Part shown: positions 1 through 9,631 of the stretch, in pieces
Layout: each line of letters starts with the position of its first letter
How positions within the stretch are numbered: the stretch's first letter is position 1
From: an uncultured Eubacteriales bacterium
GTDB lineage: Bacteria; Bacillota; Clostridia; Lachnospirales; Lachnospiraceae
Assembly (NCBI GenBank): GCA_900549105.1
Contig: URND01000001.1
Coordinates: 23,218 to 87,217, forward strand
Reading direction: 5' to 3'
DNA length: 64,000 nucleotides
Made by a program: the position numbers and the translations under genes
Notes under the pieces: generated by a model
Databases searched by the model: none
Told to the model about the DNA's origin: nothing
Seen by the model: the letters and a program-made list of their open reading frames with translations, nothing else

Positions 1-592
1 AAAGCCGCAGGCCCCTGCGCCTCAGCAGCCTTCCAAGCCATCCGGCCCTAAATCTCCAAATGATTTAGGATTGGACCCGAGTCCGTCAACCAAGGGCCTG
101 AGCTGGCTGAACAAAGAAGTTTCCATCCGTGACCGGCTTCTTTACAACGGATGGGCAAGCAGCGACAGAAATTACCAGCTGCTCCACGAATGGGCAGGCG
201 GCCAGGGAAGCTGGACAGGCACTGCTGAACAAAATATTCATATTCTCAATGCCCTGAAAGCCGCCGGTTTCAGTCAGGGCGGCATCCTTCAGGCCACCGG
301 CGAAGACGGTATTTTCCTTGGCCGCAATAAGGAAGCGGTGCTGACCGAAACCCAGTGGAATACCATTCGGAATCTGGCGGACACCGCCCCGGTACTTACC
401 CACTCTCTTCCGCATTTTTCTGCGCCGCAGAATTCCGATACTGTAACAAATATATTCGACGCGCCTCTGATTCAGGTTGAGGGCAAAGCCGACGAATATA
501 CGGTCCGGGAGCTGCGTCGGCTTGCGAAGAGCATTGCCCCGATGATTGGCAAAGAATTTTATAAAGATGCACGTAAAATCGGTTTAAAATAA
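1..592 (+). CDS. Phage tail tape-measure protein, C-terminal part (cut by window edge)
   Basis: The frame is open from base 2 with no stop, so the gene starts left of the window; the TTG at 71 is only an internal codon. The visible part begins with a Pro/Gln/Ser-rich linker, then a compact region with a Gly-rich loop (GEDGIFLGRN) followed by a Leu/Pro segment, as is common near the C-terminus of siphophage tape-measure proteins. The protein sets tail length and sits inside the tail tube. The assignment rests mainly on position: it lies 13 bases before a Dit gene, which normally follows the tape-measure gene. No peptidase or lysozyme motif is seen in this portion. Confidence 0.7.
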   Translation, partial: KPQAPAPQQPSKPSGPKSPNDLGLDPSPSTKGLSWLNKEVSIRDRLLYNGWASSDRNYQLLHEWAGGQGSWTGTAEQNIHILNALKAAGFSQGGILQATGEDGIFLGRNKEAVLTETQWNTIRNLADTAPVLTHSLPHFSAPQNSDTVTNIFDAPLIQVEGKADEYTVRELRRLAKSIAPMIGKEFYKDARKIGLK

Positions 593-605
593 AAAGGAGG
601 ACCTT

Positions 606-1400
606 ATGGCACTATATGCACACTCATTTAACTTTAACGGAACATCCTCTGAAACCTTCCAGCTTCGGCTGGTGGGTTTCAGCAATGATTCTCCGCTGAC
701 AACTTTATATGAAAAGTCTGTTATTAAAGGGGAAATCAGCATGTATCATCCCATGCCTGTGCGCAAAGGGTTAAAATACAGCGATGTTCTTAAAATCAAT
801 ATTTCTGTCGTCAAAAATGACGCGTCATCTTTCACAGACAGCGAGCTCCGCGAAATTCGCCGCTGGTTAAATGGCAGCAGCGAGCCTGAACGGCTCTATT
901 TTTCCGGCTGTGAAAATGAAATCTTTGAATCTGTCGATTATTATGGAAATTTTATTTCCATTGAACGTTTCGAACCATCCTGCGAAACCTACGGGTTAAA
1001 ACTTGTATTTGAAAATATTGCGCCTTACGCCTTTTCAAAAGAAGAAACCACATCCTACACCTGCACAGATTCTTTAGATATCCAATTGGAAAATACTTCC
1101 GATGAAATCAATGAGGACTACTACCCCATTGTAAAAATCAAATCAAATGCCAATCAGACGGTCAGACTCGTCAATCATTCCGATGAGGAAAGAGCTTTGT
1201 CAGTTTTCATGAGCCGCGACCAGATATTGACATTTTATAATCAGGATAAATATATCGAAGATAATACCGGCGTCTTCAAAATGGATGATTGGAATCTGAA
1301 ATGGTTCCGCCTCATCCCCGGCATCAATGAAATCTCTGTCAGCGGAAACTGTATTTTAACAATTTCCTGCGCTTATCCAAGATTGGCAGGTGGTCAATAA
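606..1400 (+). CDS. Phage distal tail protein (Dit-like)
   Basis: 264 residues, starting at an ATG with aaggagg 6 bases upstream. Size, position between tape measure and a giant Tal-like gene, and the beta-rich sequence fit the distal tail (Dit) family of siphophages. Dit forms the hexameric hub that joins the tail tube to the tail tip. The N-terminal half carries the tail-tube-like fold expected for Dit and the C-terminal half (about 140-264) resembles the galectin-like half. Its stop TAA shares one base with the ATG of the next gene, so the two are probably translationally coupled. Identification is by family pattern and synteny, not by a diagnostic catalytic motif. Confidence 0.75.
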   Translation: MALYAHSFNFNGTSSETFQLRLVGFSNDSPLTTLYEKSVIKGEISMYHPMPVRKGLKYSDVLKINISVVKNDASSFTDSELREIRRWLNGSSEPERLYFSGCENEIFESVDYYGNFISIERFEPSCETYGLKLVFENIAPYAFSKEETTSYTCTDSLDIQLENTSDEINEDYYPIVKIKSNANQTVRLVNHSDEERALSVFMSRDQILTFYNQDKYIEDNTGVFKMDDWNLKWFRLIPGINEISVSGNCILTISCAYPRLAGGQ

Positions 1401-4400
1401 TGTTTTTTAATAAAGATAGTTTTAAACGCAGCACCCCTTTGGATTTTTATGTATGCCGCCCAAATAATCAGACAATAGCCCCGGTGATTGGCTATGAAAA
1501 TGATTCGATGACTTTAAAACTGCTGGATATTTCCGAATTATCTTTTGAAGTTCCCGAATACATTTATCTGCCTCAGAAAAAGACGACCCTTTTGAATCCT
1601 TGTTTTAATTATCTGTCCCAGTATATGCGGATTAAAGATTCCCAGGGCCGGATTTTCCGCATTAATTCGGAACCGGAAATTCATGAATCCCCGAATGGGC
1701 GAATCAAGTCTGTTACCGCCGATTCTCTCGAATGTGAATTGCAGGATAAAGATATCCGGGCGCTGGCTGTAAATATGGGAAATGAACTGAGCCGGGAATG
1801 GTATCCGGAAAACCTCAATGCTCTTGGAATTCCAATCAATTATATTACCTTTGTCAATGATAAGGAGCCTCGGCTGAGCCTGATGCATATTCTTCTGGAA
1901 TATGCGCCGAACTGGAAAATCGGCCATATAGACACGGAACTGCGGGCCCTCCGCCGTTCTTTTGAAATCGAGGGTTCCGACCTTTATGCCGTTTTGACCC
2001 AAGATGTCGCCAAAGCCTTTGAATGTGTCTTTCTCTTCGACACAGCATCCCGGACCATCAATGCCTGTAAGGTGGAAAATCTTGGTAAAGACACCCATAT
2101 CTACCTGTCCATCCATAACCTGATTACCAATCAGGTCATCACGCCTTCCAGCGACAGCATTTATACCCAGTTTACCGTTTTGGCAGACAGCGGGAAAGAT
2201 ATTCTCCCCTTTGCCAACTTCGGAAGCAGCCAGATTTCCAATTATGACTATTTTTTAAATTCGATATGGTTTGATGAGGCAACCATCACAAAGTATAACA
2301 CTTATAAAGCAAATGTTGATGCAAAGCGGGCGCGATATATAGAGCTCACCAAATCCTGGAATTATCTGAACAGCCAGGTATCCGAGCTTTATGACCGGGT
2401 GCCGGACAGCCGGTGCGAAACCGCCTGGACGGGCCTGACGCTGGAAGAACTGCAGGCGGAACTGGAAAGCAGTCAGTCCGCCGCTGCCCTGCTGCGAGAA
2501 CTCCACACCTCAGACGGTATTCTTCAAATTGAAAACACAAGCGATTACGGCATTTATGCCAGTCTCACAGAAGTTATCATTCCGAAGCTGGAAGCCCAGA
2601 TTGAAGCGGTAAAAGCCGGTCGGCTGACCCCCGAAAAAGAGCTTTCATGGGAAACCAACTGGAATTTATACGGCATTAACGAGCTGAATAATAAACTCAT
2701 CGAATATTCGGAATCAGCAGATATCTATAAAGATTGGGCAGCGCCTTACAATCCCGATATTCATACGGAAAATGAAGCGCTCTATAATCAGAAGCATAAA
2801 CTCTATCTGGAAAAATGCGAATATGTCCGTCAAATCCGCGAAGCCATTACGGCCAGAGAAAACCGTGTTTCCGAACTCCGCTCTGAGATGGACAGCCTTC
2901 AGGCGGAACGGAAGGACATCACCGCCTATGTGCAGATGGATAGCCCTGTTCACGGATTTACCAGCGAAGAACTGAAAATTTTCGAATCTTTAACGGTTCA
3001 CACCGATTATGAAAATGAAAACATTCTTGTCACAGATTTTGACGACACTATTGCCCAGGTAGATTTGGCCGAAGAATTGTATCATGCAGCCAGCGAACAG
3101 CTTGCCATCGAATCCCGGCCCCAGTTAAGTATGAAGGTGGATTTAGACAGTTTTCTCTCCATGAGCAAGTACAACAGCTTCACCAATGAGCTTGAAGTCG
3201 GAAATTTCATCCGGGTAGGCATGAATTCCGAGAAGGCAGAAAAACTCCGCATTGTCAGCATTGACTTTCAGCCCTCCGACCTTTCGAATAAGCTGAATCT
3301 GGAATTTTCCAGCATGGTGACCACATACAACCGAAGAGATGACTACACCTATCTGACAGGAAATAATCATTCCGGCTCAGGCAAACATAAAATCACCGCA
3401 GGGATTTCCTCGGAAGATTTAACAACTGCCCTCTCCACCCTGCTGAATTCCAAATTTGCCTCTTTGATGTCTTCCCCTATGTTTGAAAATGCCGCTGCGC
3501 GGGATATCCAGGCGGCTCTTGGCGTTTTCGATGTGGCTTTGGCCGACTATTTAAAAACAAAGGATTTATCCGCAGAAGTTGCAGATATTTCAAAACTGTC
3601 CGCCGACTCGGCCTTTATTACCTATCTGCAGACCCAGTTTGCCTCCCTGACTGAATTAGACGCAGCTAAGGTAGATGTGGAACAGCTCATTGCCGATTAC
3701 GGAAATATTAAGACGCTCCTCTCCGGCTCGGCAACCACCGGCTCTCTCCATACAATCATCTTAAATGCAGAAAATGCTTCGATTGACTCGGCTTATCTCA
3801 AAGATTTGATAGCAGAGCATATCACTGTAAATGATTTGAAAGCCGGAAATATCAACACAGATGTTATCGGCCTTGCTTCCGGCGATGATTCTCTTCATAT
3901 CCGGGGAGCCGCCATGCAGTTTTCCGATGCTTCCGGCGTTCGGCTCCAGCTTGGCAAAGATGCTCAGGGCAATTTCACCTTTATTTTGCGCGGAGCGGAC
4001 ACCTCAATCCTTATCGATGAAAAGGGAATTCACGAAAATGCCATCACTGATGGACTGATTAAAAACCGCATGGTGGACAACAAAGCAATCGATACCTCCA
4101 AGGTAGACTGGACTTCTGCCGGAGCTGTCGAAGAAAAGGGCAAACCGATTTGGAAATCCCACAGCATCACTGTCGATGAGGACGGGACAACTCTGACTGA
4201 AAAAATCAGTACCATTCAAACAAACATGGATACCAATGCCAAAGAAATCAATCAATTAATCTCAGATACCACCATCACCAAAGAGGACGGGACAACGGTT
4301 TCAATAAAGGATGATTACAATTTCACCAAAGATACCGTCAACAGCCATTCCCAGATACTTTCCACCCATGAAACCTCAATCCAGGGCATCACATCCAAAA

Positions 4401-5854
4401 CAAACACTTTGGAACAGGATTTAGACTCCACGAAAAATACCATTTCCAGCGTTAAAACCAATCTGGAAGGCGATATTTCTTCCTTAGCAGAACGCACCGG
4501 TACTCTGGAGCTGGGCCTCGACAACTTCAAACTTGGAATTGAATCCCAGTTGGAAGAAACGAACGAAAACGCCTCCGTCCTGTCCAATATGGCTGCCGGA
4601 GAAATGCTTTATGAAAATCCGACATTTATGCTGGAAAATCCGAATGGATTCAATCCTGCTCATTTCAGCGAGTACTTTCCCGGAACATCCCTCTACAAGT
4701 GCACCCACACGGATGTTTCGATTGAAATGAACACCGGTGCCCCAATCAGCGACTCTCTCGGAAACACGGTTATCTTCTCTGCTTCTCAGTGGAACTCTGA
4801 ATCTGACTGTGTCATTGGCGGTTTTTATTTTCATGCGGTTTCCCGCTGCAACGGTAAATATGTTTGTAAAATCATTGCAAATATCCCCGTTGACTATTCT
4901 CTCGAATGTCTGGAAACGGCGGCAGGCTCCGACTGGGACTGCCGATGGATTGGTGAAACAAAAATCTCCGGCGAAACTTCCGGGAAAAATATCGGCACGG
5001 GCCGATGGGCTGAGTATGACTTTTATGTCGGCTGCGGCGATGCCGGAGACTTCGGCGAGATGTTCCACTTCTGCCTGAAAAGCAATTCCGCCAAACCTTC
5101 CGAGGCCTACCCGGTCTCATGGAAGTTATGCTTCGCAGCCGTCTATGATATCACCGATACATTTTCCTACGCTCGAAAACTAAACCATGCGGAAACCAGC
5201 ATCCAAGCCCAAAATGACAGGATTGAGCAGGTTATCCAAAATACAAAAGTTACTGTAACAGATTATGGCAGCGACGGCACAGCCACCGAAAGGGAAATCG
5301 ATGTCAGAGAAATGTATAATCGAATTGACAGCAATCTCCAGGAAAACACCACTCGAATCGGAGATATCTCATCGAAAGTTGAAGAAAATACCGGAGAAGT
5401 TTCTTCAATAAAAGGTAAAATATCATCGATTTCGCAGTCTGTCGAGGAAGTCTCCACACAGCTCGCTGATTTTCCCAAAACGATTGACGATAAGATTTCC
5501 AGCTCCATGGTCACTTACACAATGACTTCCAAAGCCTGGATGGCTAAATTTCAGGAAGCTCTGAATACGCCGGATGAAAACGGCAACATCACAGGCACTA
5601 CGATTGGTGAAATGACCATCAGCTCCAAAGGCATTCAGTTTGCCAGAGGCAATAAAAAATCCGTCTTTAATACGGATGAAATTAACGTTTACGAAAATGA
5701 AAACCGTGTTTTCGGTATCCAGGAAGATTCCGTTTACACAAACCGTCTCCTCGCTCCAAACGGCGCTGATTTTTATGGAATCAAAGCCGTTCCCATGCAG
5801 ATTGGAGACGGCAGCAAATTCTTATGTTTTGTTCCATCAGGAGGTGACAGTTAA
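1400..5854 (+). CDS. Phage tail-associated protein (Tal, tail tip/endopeptidase-like), 1484 residues
   Basis: Very long protein directly after Dit. Residues 1 to about 350 match the Tal/prophage-tail-endopeptidase region that caps the tail hub. Residues about 290-520 are charged and coiled-coil-like. A Ser/Asp-rich alpha-helical stretch follows at about 660-860, then long low-complexity helices (about 920-1060), a Cys-containing beta-rich module at about 1065-1260 that could be a carbohydrate-binding insertion, and another coiled coil near 1270-1390. Such proteins trimerise and contact the host wall; some carry peptidoglycan hydrolase domains, but no clear NlpC/P60 or lysozyme motif was found here. 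Starts within the stop of dit (TAATG) and overlaps the next gene the same way. Confidence 0.8.
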   Translation: MFFNKDSFKRSTPLDFYVCRPNNQTIAPVIGYENDSMTLKLLDISELSFEVPEYIYLPQKKTTLLNPCFNYLSQYMRIKDSQGRIFRINSEPEIHESPNGRIKSVTADSLECELQDKDIRALAVNMGNELSREWYPENLNALGIPINYITFVNDKEPRLSLMHILLEYAPNWKIGHIDTELRALRRSFEIEGSDLYAVLTQDVAKAFECVFLFDTASRTINACKVENLGKDTHIYLSIHNLITNQVITPSSDSIYTQFTVLADSGKDILPFANFGSSQISNYDYFLNSIWFDEATITKYNTYKANVDAKRARYIELTKSWNYLNSQVSELYDRVPDSRCETAWTGLTLEELQAELESSQSAAALLRELHTSDGILQIENTSDYGIYASLTEVIIPKLEAQIEAVKAGRLTPEKELSWETNWNLYGINELNNKLIEYSESADIYKDWAAPYNPDIHTENEALYNQKHKLYLEKCEYVRQIREAITARENRVSELRSEMDSLQAERKDITAYVQMDSPVHGFTSEELKIFESLTVHTDYENENILVTDFDDTIAQVDLAEELYHAASEQLAIESRPQLSMKVDLDSFLSMSKYNSFTNELEVGNFIRVGMNSEKAEKLRIVSIDFQPSDLSNKLNLEFSSMVTTYNRRDDYTYLTGNNHSGSGKHKITAGISSEDLTTALSTLLNSKFASLMSSPMFENAAARDIQAALGVFDVALADYLKTKDLSAEVADISKLSADSAFITYLQTQFASLTELDAAKVDVEQLIADYGNIKTLLSGSATTGSLHTIILNAENASIDSAYLKDLIAEHITVNDLKAGNINTDVIGLASGDDSLHIRGAAMQFSDASGVRLQLGKDAQGNFTFILRGADTSILIDEKGIHENAITDGLIKNRMVDNKAIDTSKVDWTSAGAVEEKGKPIWKSHSITVDEDGTTLTEKISTIQTNMDTNAKEINQLISDTTITKEDGTTVSIKDDYNFTKDTVNSHSQILSTHETSIQGITSKTNTLEQDLDSTKNTISSVKTNLEGDISSLAERTGTLELGLDNFKLGIESQLEETNENASVLSNMAAGEMLYENPTFMLENPNGFNPAHFSEYFPGTSLYKCTHTDVSIEMNTGAPISDSLGNTVIFSASQWNSESDCVIGGFYFHAVSRCNGKYVCKIIANIPVDYSLECLETAAGSDWDCRWIGETKISGETSGKNIGTGRWAEYDFYVGCGDAGDFGEMFHFCLKSNSAKPSEAYPVSWKLCFAAVYDITDTFSYARKLNHAETSIQAQNDRIEQVIQNTKVTVTDYGSDGTATEREIDVREMYNRIDSNLQENTTRIGDISSKVEENTGEVSSIKGKISSISQSVEEVSTQLADFPKTIDDKISSSMVTYTMTSKAWMAKFQEALNTPDENGNITGTTIGEMTISSKGIQFARGNKKSVFNTDEINVYENENRVFGIQEDSVYTNRLLAPNGADFYGIKAVPMQIGDGSKFLCFVPSGGDS

Positions 5855-8319
5855 TGGGATATACAGAATTTAACGGCTATCAAAACGGTTCCAGCGGCCA
5901 GTATACCATTCATTTGAATTGTACCTACAGCAGCAACGGCTCAAATGCCAATACATCAAACGTCTATATGACTTTATCCTTTATGCGGAGCGATTACAGC
6001 TCTTACTGGTACAATGAGACAGGCAGCGCCTATGTGGAATTCTGGTGTGACGGCCAACATTACAAAGAGAACTTTAACATAAATCTTAACTATAATGCCG
6101 GGCAATGGTATCAGATTGGCCCCGGCCATACTTTCGTGGTTCCTCATAACAATGATGGAACAAAATCCTGTGAAGTCAGAGCCTATGCCTACATCGGCAT
6201 TGCGCCGGATAATGTTGTTGTCGATGCCCATACTCTGACATTGGACCGGATTCCACGCTATGCCAATTTTACAACCGGCGTGGACAATCGAACAATGACT
6301 TCTGCCCGAATCAAATGGTCTGCCGATGCCCACATATCCGAAGGACAATACTATCTTGACGGTCAAACAACGGCAGCATCCATCACGACAAACGGCACAT
6401 CCGGCACTTTCACTGTCAGCGGATTACAGCCAAACACCGGCTACAATGTAAAAATCCGGCTCAAACGCAGTGATTCCGGCCTATGGACAGAAAAAACCGC
6501 ATCCTTTACAACTCTGGCCGGCGCTTCCATTGGCAGTGTTCCTGCCTGGACACTCCCGGCCTCAGCCGGAAGTATCACGCTGAACATTTCCAATCCGGGA
6601 AAGGGTTATATCCGCCTTTTCTTTTATACGAATGTCGGCGGCACGGTTTCATCCAATGTGGTAGTCAAAACCCTTTCCGGCATTATCAGCGGAAATACCA
6701 CCCTGTCCTTTACCGAGGCCGAGGTCAATCAGTTTTATGCCAAAGCACCCAACTCTGCAGCCGGGAAATATTGTGTTTACGTGCGTACCTATGCCAGTCA
6801 GGCAAATGCCAATAACAATACATCGTCCTTATCGACCGCCCAAAGCTCATGGGGCGCCTTTACTATTGTCAGCAGCGATGCCACAAAGCCGGCTGTCTCC
6901 GCTTCTATGCTCAGCGTATATGACAACAATAATGCCTACGGTTATTTCACCACCCCGGACAATACACGATTTGTCCAATCTCTGTCCGCTGTCTGTGCTA
7001 AAGTTGCCGCTGCCGCTACAGCCAAAAAAAGTGCATCTATCCCGGCAAAAGCCTATAAAATCACTTTTAATGGCCGTACCGAATCTCAATTAGATGTAAA
7101 CAGCGTCGCATCCTTCGGTCTTGCTCCGACAGCCCAAACCTATAGTGTTACCCTGACTGTCACAGACAGCCGAGGCTTTGCCAACTCGGTGAGCAAAAAT
7201 ATAACGGTATATCAATATTTCGAGCCATCGGGAAATATCACCCTAAAACGTCAGAATGATTTCGAGGCGCCAACTACTCTGGCCTTCAGCGGCACCTACA
7301 CTGTCGTCAACAATCAAAACACCATAAAATCCATACAATACAGATATGGCGAAACAATTGCCGCCAAAGACGCTGCCGCCTGGACAGATATTACCGCCAA
7401 AGCAACTGTAGCCGAAGGCAAAATCAACATTCCGGCCTTCAGCGTAGGAAATTTTGAAATCAATAAAACCTATGAATTTGAAGTTCAGATGAGCGACGAC
7501 AAAAATACTATTCTCCGAAACAGAACACTCACGCAGGGCGTTCCGATTTTATCCATAGGCAATAATGGCCGTGTCGGTATTAACTGCCTCCCAACCGACA
7601 GCGCGGCAATTACAAACAGTTCTACCCGGCTGCAGGTGAACGGCGCTGTAAAAGCTTACAGCTTTAACGGTATGCGGGGAATTGCCACATCCACCGGTAC
7701 AGCCAGTGATGAATACGCCGCGAGCAGCAAACTTACCAACTCGCTGAACAGCAGCCTGACAAAATTAGATAACAATCTGAAAAGCATAGGAAAAACCCTG
7801 TTTCCTGTCGGTTCCATATTTTTTACAACAAAAAATACAAATCCCGGAACATTTATCGGAGGAACATGGGTGGCCTGGGGTTCCGGCCGTGTCCCGGTGG
7901 GGGTTAATACATCAAATAACAATTTTAAGACTCCCGAAAAGACAGGCGGAGCATCGAGTCACAGTCACACCGTTAATGCTCACAGCCATTCGACCCCTTC
8001 CCACAGACATGGCTTTACCGTTGGATGGTATGACTGGTATGCATCGGCTGCCGGTATCACTTCCTATGCCAGCTCCAAAGGAAAATTCCAAACGGCATCT
8101 GACTCGGGGGTATTTGCAAACAGTCTTTATGGCGGCAATATATCTGTCAACGGTGCATTAACGAACTGGGCAACCACCCATAATCCTACAATTTATAAAT
8201 CTGACGGTGATACCACTGCCGTAAGTGCCGGAAATACGGGGAACAGTTCACCAGCCACCAACTCTCAGTCCAATTTGCAGCCTTATATCACCTGCTATAT
8301 GTGGAAACGAACAGCCTAA
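5854..8319 (+). CDS. Phage receptor-binding/tail fibre protein with DUF859-like body and HxH collar tip
   Basis: 821 residues. The first 130 residues (Gly/Asn/Tyr-rich beta structure) and the central body resemble the DUF859 siphophage minor structural family. Residues about 135-220 look like a fibronectin type III domain. From about 640 the protein has a fibre-tip signature: VGSIFFTT, GTFIGGTW, a string of His-x-His pairs (SHSHT, AHSHS, SHRHG) and the ending PYITCYMWKRTA. HxH clusters in phage fibre tips such as T4 gp12 bind iron along the trimer axis. The protein probably recognises the host surface. It starts within the stop of the upstream tal gene. The DUF859 call is from memory of the family and is less certain than the tip. 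Confidence 0.8.
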   Translation: MGYTEFNGYQNGSSGQYTIHLNCTYSSNGSNANTSNVYMTLSFMRSDYSSYWYNETGSAYVEFWCDGQHYKENFNINLNYNAGQWYQIGPGHTFVVPHNNDGTKSCEVRAYAYIGIAPDNVVVDAHTLTLDRIPRYANFTTGVDNRTMTSARIKWSADAHISEGQYYLDGQTTAASITTNGTSGTFTVSGLQPNTGYNVKIRLKRSDSGLWTEKTASFTTLAGASIGSVPAWTLPASAGSITLNISNPGKGYIRLFFYTNVGGTVSSNVVVKTLSGIISGNTTLSFTEAEVNQFYAKAPNSAAGKYCVYVRTYASQANANNNTSSLSTAQSSWGAFTIVSSDATKPAVSASMLSVYDNNNAYGYFTTPDNTRFVQSLSAVCAKVAAAATAKKSASIPAKAYKITFNGRTESQLDVNSVASFGLAPTAQTYSVTLTVTDSRGFANSVSKNITVYQYFEPSGNITLKRQNDFEAPTTLAFSGTYTVVNNQNTIKSIQYRYGETIAAKDAAAWTDITAKATVAEGKINIPAFSVGNFEINKTYEFEVQMSDDKNTILRNRTLTQGVPILSIGNNGRVGINCLPTDSAAITNSSTRLQVNGAVKAYSFNGMRGIATSTGTASDEYAASSKLTNSLNSSLTKLDNNLKSIGKTLFPVGSIFFTTKNTNPGTFIGGTWVAWGSGRVPVGVNTSNNNFKTPEKTGGASSHSHTVNAHSHSTPSHRHGFTVGWYDWYASAAGITSYASSKGKFQTASDSGVFANSLYGGNISVNGALTNWATTHNPTIYKSDGDTTAVSAGNTGNSSPATNSQSNLQPYITCYMWKRTA

Positions 8320-8342
8320 TAAAATGAAAAGAGGTAAACACC

Positions 8343-9173
8343 ATGAAAAATATAATTCGATTCAATGATTTAACAACAATGGAATGTACAAATTTCACAC
8401 CCACGCTGATTGACAATGTGGACGCTTTAATTATCGAATTCCATTATCCAGATTTTATAACGATGAATGAACAATCCGTTACAATCTATCAGAAATTCCA
8501 AGACGGCTTTGCCTTAAAGAAGCTGGAATTAATTGATGAACAGGGAAAAACCGTCTCAGCCGCCTACACCGGCTTTGGCGACGCCATTCTTTCAATTCAG
8601 ACGCCGGATTCCGCCAGCCGCACAAAGGATTATATTGTTTTTGTCCAGCTCAAAAAACTGATGGATATTGAAAACAAAATCAGCGCATTAAATATCGTGG
8701 TTGAAAAAATGCGTGAAAAGATTGACCCTGTGGTGGATTTTTCGAAAATGTCTCTGGAAGACATTCAGGAGCACAAATGCAAAGAAATCCAGGACATCAT
8801 TCAGAAGTTCATCGAGGAAGGCGCCGATGTGGAACTCCCCGGCGGCACAGAACATTTCTCACTGTCCCCTTTGGACCAGTTAAATATTGCAAAACTGGCG
8901 CGCCGGGCCGAGCTGCTCCAGCTTCCCGTTCCTTACCATTCGGACAAAAATTCCTGCCGTCCTTACACCCCGGAAGAAATGTCTTTAATATCCCTTGTGA
9001 CAGATACTTTTATCACCCAGTTTACAACGCTGATTAACGCCTATAATGTATGGATTCGCAGATGCACTTCTCCGGAAGAAGTCCTCTCCATCACAGCGAA
9101 GTCAGAACTGCCGGAAGATTTGCAGAAAAATATCGACAATCTCAGCGGCATAGATTTTTATAATGAGAGGTGA
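8343..9173 (+). CDS. Phage protein of unknown function between tail fibre and lysis genes
   Basis: 276 residues with agaggt 11 bases before the ATG. I do not recognise the family with certainty. The N-terminal 110 residues are beta-rich. Residues about 110-150 form a charged helix, then comes a patch with LPGGTEHFSLSPLDQLNI that loosely recalls DUF4376-type phage tail domains. The C-terminus is helical. No signal peptide or membrane segment. Its position between receptor-binding protein and holin suggests a baseplate, fibre-chaperone or minor tail role, but this is inference. Alternatives are a fibre assembly factor or a moron. The 3' end overlaps no coding sequence but carries the ribosome site of the next gene. 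Confidence 0.6.
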   Translation: MKNIIRFNDLTTMECTNFTPTLIDNVDALIIEFHYPDFITMNEQSVTIYQKFQDGFALKKLELIDEQGKTVSAAYTGFGDAILSIQTPDSASRTKDYIVFVQLKKLMDIENKISALNIVVEKMREKIDPVVDFSKMSLEDIQEHKCKEIQDIIQKFIEEGADVELPGGTEHFSLSPLDQLNIAKLARRAELLQLPVPYHSDKNSCRPYTPEEMSLISLVTDTFITQFTTLINAYNVWIRRCTSPEEVLSITAKSELPEDLQKNIDNLSGIDFYNER

Positions 9174-9178
9174 CCTGC

Positions 9179-9616
9179 ATGAATGAAGAAATCACAGCGC
9201 TCCTCCATATTGACTGGAACACTTTTATATTTGCCGTCTGCGCTATCTTTTCAGCCTGGATGGCTGCCAGCAAGGTGATAGATTTCCTCACTGAAAAAAT
9301 AGGCATCGAAACAAAAGTATCTCTCCGCCGCAAAAAGATGGAAAAGTCCATTTCCGAAATTAATGAAATCAAAGAATCTGTCAATGAAGTGAAGGAGCTC
9401 ATGACCCGGCATATCGAAAAAGATAAAGAGCGCACGGTTGTCACTCTCCGTTCAAATATCTGGCAAATGCACGGCGAATTTATGAAACAGGGATTTGTCA
9501 CAAAAGATGGCCTCGAGGTTTTCAGCGAGGCCTGTAAGCTTTACGAAAATGACGGCGGCAATGGCGTCGTCAAGCAAAAAATTGAACCGGAAGTCATGCG
9601 GCTTCCGGTGAAATAA
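9179..9616 (+). CDS. Holin-like phage membrane protein
   Basis: About 145 residues. A GTG at 9170 is also in frame, but gagagg 8 bases upstream favours the ATG at 9179. One hydrophobic segment spans about residues 12-28; the rest is a charged region with Glu/Lys-rich heptads (about 38-85) and a soluble C-terminus. This shape, and the position directly before a GH25 endolysin, suggests a holin or holin accessory protein (XhlA-like topology) that permeabilises or organises the membrane for lysis. No sequence motif proves it, so the name is from context. Confidence 0.55.
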   Translation: MNEEITALLHIDWNTFIFAVCAIFSAWMAASKVIDFLTEKIGIETKVSLRRKKMEKSISEINEIKESVNEVKELMTRHIEKDKERTVVTLRSNIWQMHGEFMKQGFVTKDGLEVFSEACKLYENDGGNGVVKQKIEPEVMRLPVK

Positions 9617-9631
9617 ATGGAGGAAAATACA

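Noticed and set aside
4484..5068. 194-codon open frame on the minus strand inside the tal gene
   Set aside because: Lies antisense to a well-supported phage gene; no ribosome site or family match.
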